Below the pieces are notes generated by a model that was given only the letters and a program-made list of their open reading frames with translations, did not search any database and was not told the DNA's origin. From the IMG/VR virus record IMGVR_UViG_3300023439_000062, positions 1 through 21,850 of that record: a stretch of 21,850 nt of DNA. One strand, given 5' to 3'. This document shows positions 19,939-21,850 of this stretch, piece after piece. Each line of letters opens with the position of its first letter. The first letter of the stretch is position 1. The translations under genes were made by a program, and so were the position numbers. The stretch comes from a virus.

Positions 19939-20031
19939 AAAATGTTCGGATTCTTGAAACCAAAATTCTATTCTATCTATGATAAATCTGTAGAAGATTT
20001 TGGAGTTTTAGCAGTAGATCACGCAATCTAA
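19939..20031 (+). CDS. Major capsid protein (N4-gp56 family), exon 3
   Basis: The last 30 codons plus stop: KMFGFLKPKFYSIYDKS, then VEDFGVLAVDHAI. FGxLKPxFxSIY----EDFGV is the characteristic C-terminal strand of N4-gp56 family capsid proteins, and exon 2 lacks it, which proves that the gene continues past the second intron. Too short to be found as an independent gene. A terminator hairpin follows 8 nt after the stop. Confidence 0.85.
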   Translation, partial: KMFGFLKPKFYSIYDKSVEDFGVLAVDHAI

Positions 20032-20038
20032 TCGCTAC

Positions 20039-20066
20039 GGGGCTTATTGATTTAAGCCCCATTTTA
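20039..20066 (+). terminator. Rho-independent terminator after the capsid gene
   Basis: GGGGCTTA (20039-20046) pairs perfectly with TAAGCCCC (20053-20060) across a 6-nt loop, followed by ATTTTAT. It would end or attenuate the capsid transcript. Confidence 0.75.
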
Positions 20067-20080
20067 TATAAGAGGAATAA

Positions 20081-20476
20081 ATGGCTATTAAAATTAATTC
20101 AGGCAGACAGGAAACAACGGTTGCTATTCAAGATATTGAGTTTGGTACGGGTAAAGATATCGACCTACAAGGCGTATATGATGCTGTAGAAGTACCTAAT
20201 GATGCTATCGTAACAGGTGGTTATCTAATTGTTGATACTGCCACTACCGCACTCACTACAGTATCTATTGGCGATACGGGTTCTCCAACTAGATATTTAC
20301 CTGCTACAAGTGTTTCAGCAACAGGTGTTACCCCATTAGTGGTTACTGGGTTTACTCATCCTGTAACAGAAAAACTTAAAGTAACTGTAGCAGGTGCTAA
20401 TCCTGTAGCAGTAGGTAAGGCTACTATTGTACTTGAATATGTACGTAGAGGCAAAGCTGAATACTCACAAGGTTAA
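20081..20476 (+). CDS. Probable head decoration or minor capsid protein (131 aa)
   Basis: A beta-rich, Val/Thr-rich protein: MAIKINSGRQETTVAIQDIE, then VYDAVEVPNDAIVTGGYLIVDT, VSIGDTGSPTRYLPATSV and IVLEYVRRGKAEYSQG. The pattern of PNDAIVTGGYL---VSIGD----RYL-AT and a closing VEYVR is common in small proteins directly downstream of phage major capsid genes. No enzyme motifs. It lies between two terminators, so it may have its own promoter or depend on read-through. AAGAGGA gives a strong ribosome binding site. Confidence 0.65.
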   Translation: MAIKINSGRQETTVAIQDIEFGTGKDIDLQGVYDAVEVPNDAIVTGGYLIVDTATTALTTVSIGDTGSPTRYLPATSVSATGVTPLVVTGFTHPVTEKLKVTVAGANPVAVGKATIVLEYVRRGKAEYSQG

Positions 20477-20483
20477 TTAACAT

Positions 20484-20508
20484 AAGGGCGGCTTAGGTCG
20501 CCCTTTTT
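20484..20508 (+). terminator. Rho-independent terminator after the decoration-like gene
   Basis: AAGGGCG (20484-20490) pairs with CGCCCTT (20499-20505) across an 8-nt loop and runs into TTTTT (20504-20508). Confidence 0.8.
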
Positions 20509-20523
20509 ATTAAAGGATAACAT

Positions 20524-20910
20524 ATGAGATTAAAGAAATTTAGGTCTCCAGCAGGAGAATTAAGAGTTGCGTTAAGCTCTGGTCATACTGCTATTATTGA
20601 TGAAAAAGGAATTGAATTAGATGAAAAATTCTGGAAAGAAGCATATGCGGTAGGAGCTTTAACAGGAGATATGGAAGACTTGTCGGCTGTAGCTAAAGCA
20701 GAATTAGAAGCTAAAGAAGCTAAAGAATCTGCTGAAAAAGAACATCAAACATTAATTGATTTTCTTAACAGCGTATACGATGATCCTAGAAATTTTCTAA
20801 CTAAGGATAATCAACCCAATGCTATTAAAATTAGTGCAGCTACTGGAGTCAAAATTGATAAGAAATCTCTTACTAAGCTATGGGACGAAGTAGTTGCTTC
20901 TAGAGAATAG
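20524..20910 (+). CDS. Phage protein of unknown function in the head region (128 aa)
   Basis: The start MRLKKFRSPAGELRVALSSGHTAIIDEKG, ELDEKFWKEAYAVGALTGDM, then a Lys/Glu/Ala coiled coil (KAELEAKEAKESAEKEHQTL) and a C-terminal DPRNFLTKDNQPNAIKI, KSLTKLWDEVV. The first 45 residues have the look of small phage head or tail-completion proteins with a beta-hairpin that starts F-SP-G-VR-A---GH. Located between decoration-like and adaptor genes, so a head-tail joining role is plausible but unproven. AAAGGA ribosome binding site. Confidence 0.6.
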   Translation: MRLKKFRSPAGELRVALSSGHTAIIDEKGIELDEKFWKEAYAVGALTGDMEDLSAVAKAELEAKEAKESAEKEHQTLIDFLNSVYDDPRNFLTKDNQPNAIKISAATGVKIDKKSLTKLWDEVVASRE

Positions 20911-20912
20911 TT

Positions 20913-21626
20913 ATGAAATTAGTAGATGCAGTTAGTTTTTTAAGAACTAATATTTTAGATGACAGCGGCGGTATTTCTGTAACATGGGATATATATGACG
21001 ATAATGATCAATCTTCTTTTCAATTAAGATGGAGGAATGAGGAACTTGTAAATAATATTAATGAAGCATTAAATCAGGTATATCGTAGAATTTTACCAGT
21101 TAAGGAAGTTAATTCTTTATTTAATATTAAAACAAAAGATGGTATTCAATCTTATAAACTAGATCCTAGGATTCTTCAAGTAAAGGGTGTAAAATCTGTA
21201 ACTACTCATAGATCATTATCTATTATTGATATTCAAGATGAATGGAACAATACTAAATCTGAAACGATTACAGGTACTCCTAATAGAGTAATTCTTGATT
21301 ATAATACAGGCACCATTACTTTCTACCCAATTCCTACATCATCTACAGAGGATATATATAAGCTATTAGTTTATAGACTTCCATTATATCCTTTAACATG
21401 GGAAAATCAAGATGAAGAAATTGAGTTAAGGGAAGAATTTGTAATACCGATGTTAGATTATGCAGCATATCTATGTTATAATAAAGATGAGGCAAACACT
21501 TTAGATCCTAATAGATCATTAATGTTTTTACAAAGATTTAATCAAGAATTTCCTTTTACATCTGCTTATTCTGATATTAGAAAACGAAGAACTAATAATA
21601 GGTCTATTAAATATGGAGGATTGTAA
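20913..21626 (+). CDS. Head-tail adaptor protein (SU10 adaptor-like)
   Basis: 237 aa. A helical start (DAVSFLRTNILDDSG, WRNEELVNNINEALNQVYRRI), then a beta domain with DGIQSYKLDPRILQVKGVKS, TGTPNRVILDYNTGTITFYP and LLVYRLPLY, and a final EEFVIPMLDYAAYLCYNKDE plus MFLQRFNQEF helix. This order follows the phage adaptor family represented by SU10, whose ring docks under the portal. The YAAYLCY-KD-A helix is typical. It starts 2 nt after the preceding stop and shares TAATG with the next gene. Confidence 0.75.
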   Translation: MKLVDAVSFLRTNILDDSGGISVTWDIYDDNDQSSFQLRWRNEELVNNINEALNQVYRRILPVKEVNSLFNIKTKDGIQSYKLDPRILQVKGVKSVTTHRSLSIIDIQDEWNNTKSETITGTPNRVILDYNTGTITFYPIPTSSTEDIYKLLVYRLPLYPLTWENQDEEIELREEFVIPMLDYAAYLCYNKDEANTLDPNRSLMFLQRFNQEFPFTSAYSDIRKRRTNNRSIKYGGL

Positions 21627-21850
21627 TGCCTAAACATCCTAGGACAATTACTCTTTCAGATTTTAAAGGAATTAATAATGTTCTTAGACCAGAGAATACT
21701 CCATCAGATTATCTTAAAGAAGCAATTAATGTAAATATTGATAAGCAAGGTAATATTTCTAAAAGAAAAGGATATTCTAAAAAAGATAATGGTAACTATA
21801 AATCTATATATTCCGATAATGTAAATTGTTATGCTGTAAGAAATAATGAA
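21626..21850 (+). CDS. Tail/connector (stabilization-type) protein, partial
   Basis: 75 codons visible before the right edge: MPKHPRTITLSDFKGINNV, LRPENTPSDYLKEAINVNID, KQGNISKRKGYSKKDNGNYK. The opening F-GINN----PE-TP-DYL--A-NV-ID--GN---R-GY is common to phage nozzle or stabilization proteins that follow the adaptor gene in podoviruses. It has GGAGG 8 nt before the ATG, inside the adaptor's last codons. The remainder lies outside the window. Confidence 0.7.
   Translation, partial: MPKHPRTITLSDFKGINNVLRPENTPSDYLKEAINVNIDKQGNISKRKGYSKKDNGNYKSIYSDNVNCYAVRNNE

Noticed and set aside
17236-20031. Capsid gene broken by frameshifts or nonsense mutations
   Set aside because: The breaks coincide with complete group I intron cores, the pieces rejoin in frame, and P1 with a U-G splice site is visible for intron 1. 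A pseudogene would not show this.
1-21850. CRISPR arrays, integrase or repressor genes, insertion sequences
   Set aside because: No regularly spaced direct repeats, recombinase motifs or IS ends were found on either strand; the only mobile elements seen are the introns, the intein and HNH genes.

Overview
The window is part of a very AT-rich, double-stranded DNA tailed-phage genome. A short-tailed (podovirus-like) virion is likely: the small and large terminase subunits, a P22-like portal, a scaffold, an N4-gp56-family major capsid protein, an SU10-like head-tail adaptor and fibre-type proteins lie together. The host is probably a proteobacterium, most likely a gammaproteobacterium. This is inferred from consensus sigma70 promoters (TTGACA, N16-17, TATAAT) and a perfect boxA (CGCTCTTTAACA) of the kind found in rRNA and lambdoid nut leaders. 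No integrase, repressor, tRNA or CRISPR array is visible.

The left arm (1-4246, minus strand) reads like early or accessory genes. At the far left is a pair of enzyme genes, a class I glutamine amidotransferase (cut by the window edge) and an ATP-grasp ligase, with a 23-codon membrane peptide between them. Next come a conserved phage protein of unknown function, three very small ORFs (55, 38 and 47 aa), a 63-aa protein, a Csx16-like protein (a candidate cyclic-oligoadenylate ring nuclease, that is, an anti-type III CRISPR factor), a 180-aa acidic protein and a 67-aa protein. Three of the intergenic gaps carry the same element: a 14-bp dyad (GGYCA-NGGA-YGRCC) exactly 7 nt upstream of a TATAAT-like box. 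This looks like a phage-specific class of regulated promoters.

The centre (4270-5171, minus strand) is the most striking part. Five tandem promoters with perfect TTGACA -35 boxes point left into a segment of about 600 nt that has no convincing ORF, looks more GC-rich than its surroundings and is full of hairpins. It begins with a boxA and ends at a hairpin plus U-rich tract. I read it as a stand-alone, highly expressed structured non-coding RNA with rRNA-like expression signals. I do not recognise its family.

The right arm (5439-21850, plus strand) is the late block, tightly packed with many ATGA and TAATG overlaps. It holds a small HNH endonuclease, TerS, several small virion-type proteins, a LamG-domain fibre with a long Asn/Ile/Ser-rich tail, further structural proteins, a coiled-coil membrane protein and a 3-TM holin (lysis), TerL, portal, an M15 peptidase, scaffold, major capsid protein, a probable decoration protein, the adaptor and the start of another tail/connector gene. 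TerL is interrupted by a 324-aa intein with a LAGLIDADG endonuclease. The capsid gene is split into three exons by two group I introns, each encoding an HNH endonuclease. Three self-splicing elements therefore sit in two indispensable packaging and capsid genes within about 8 kb, and must be removed at the protein or RNA level before virions can form.
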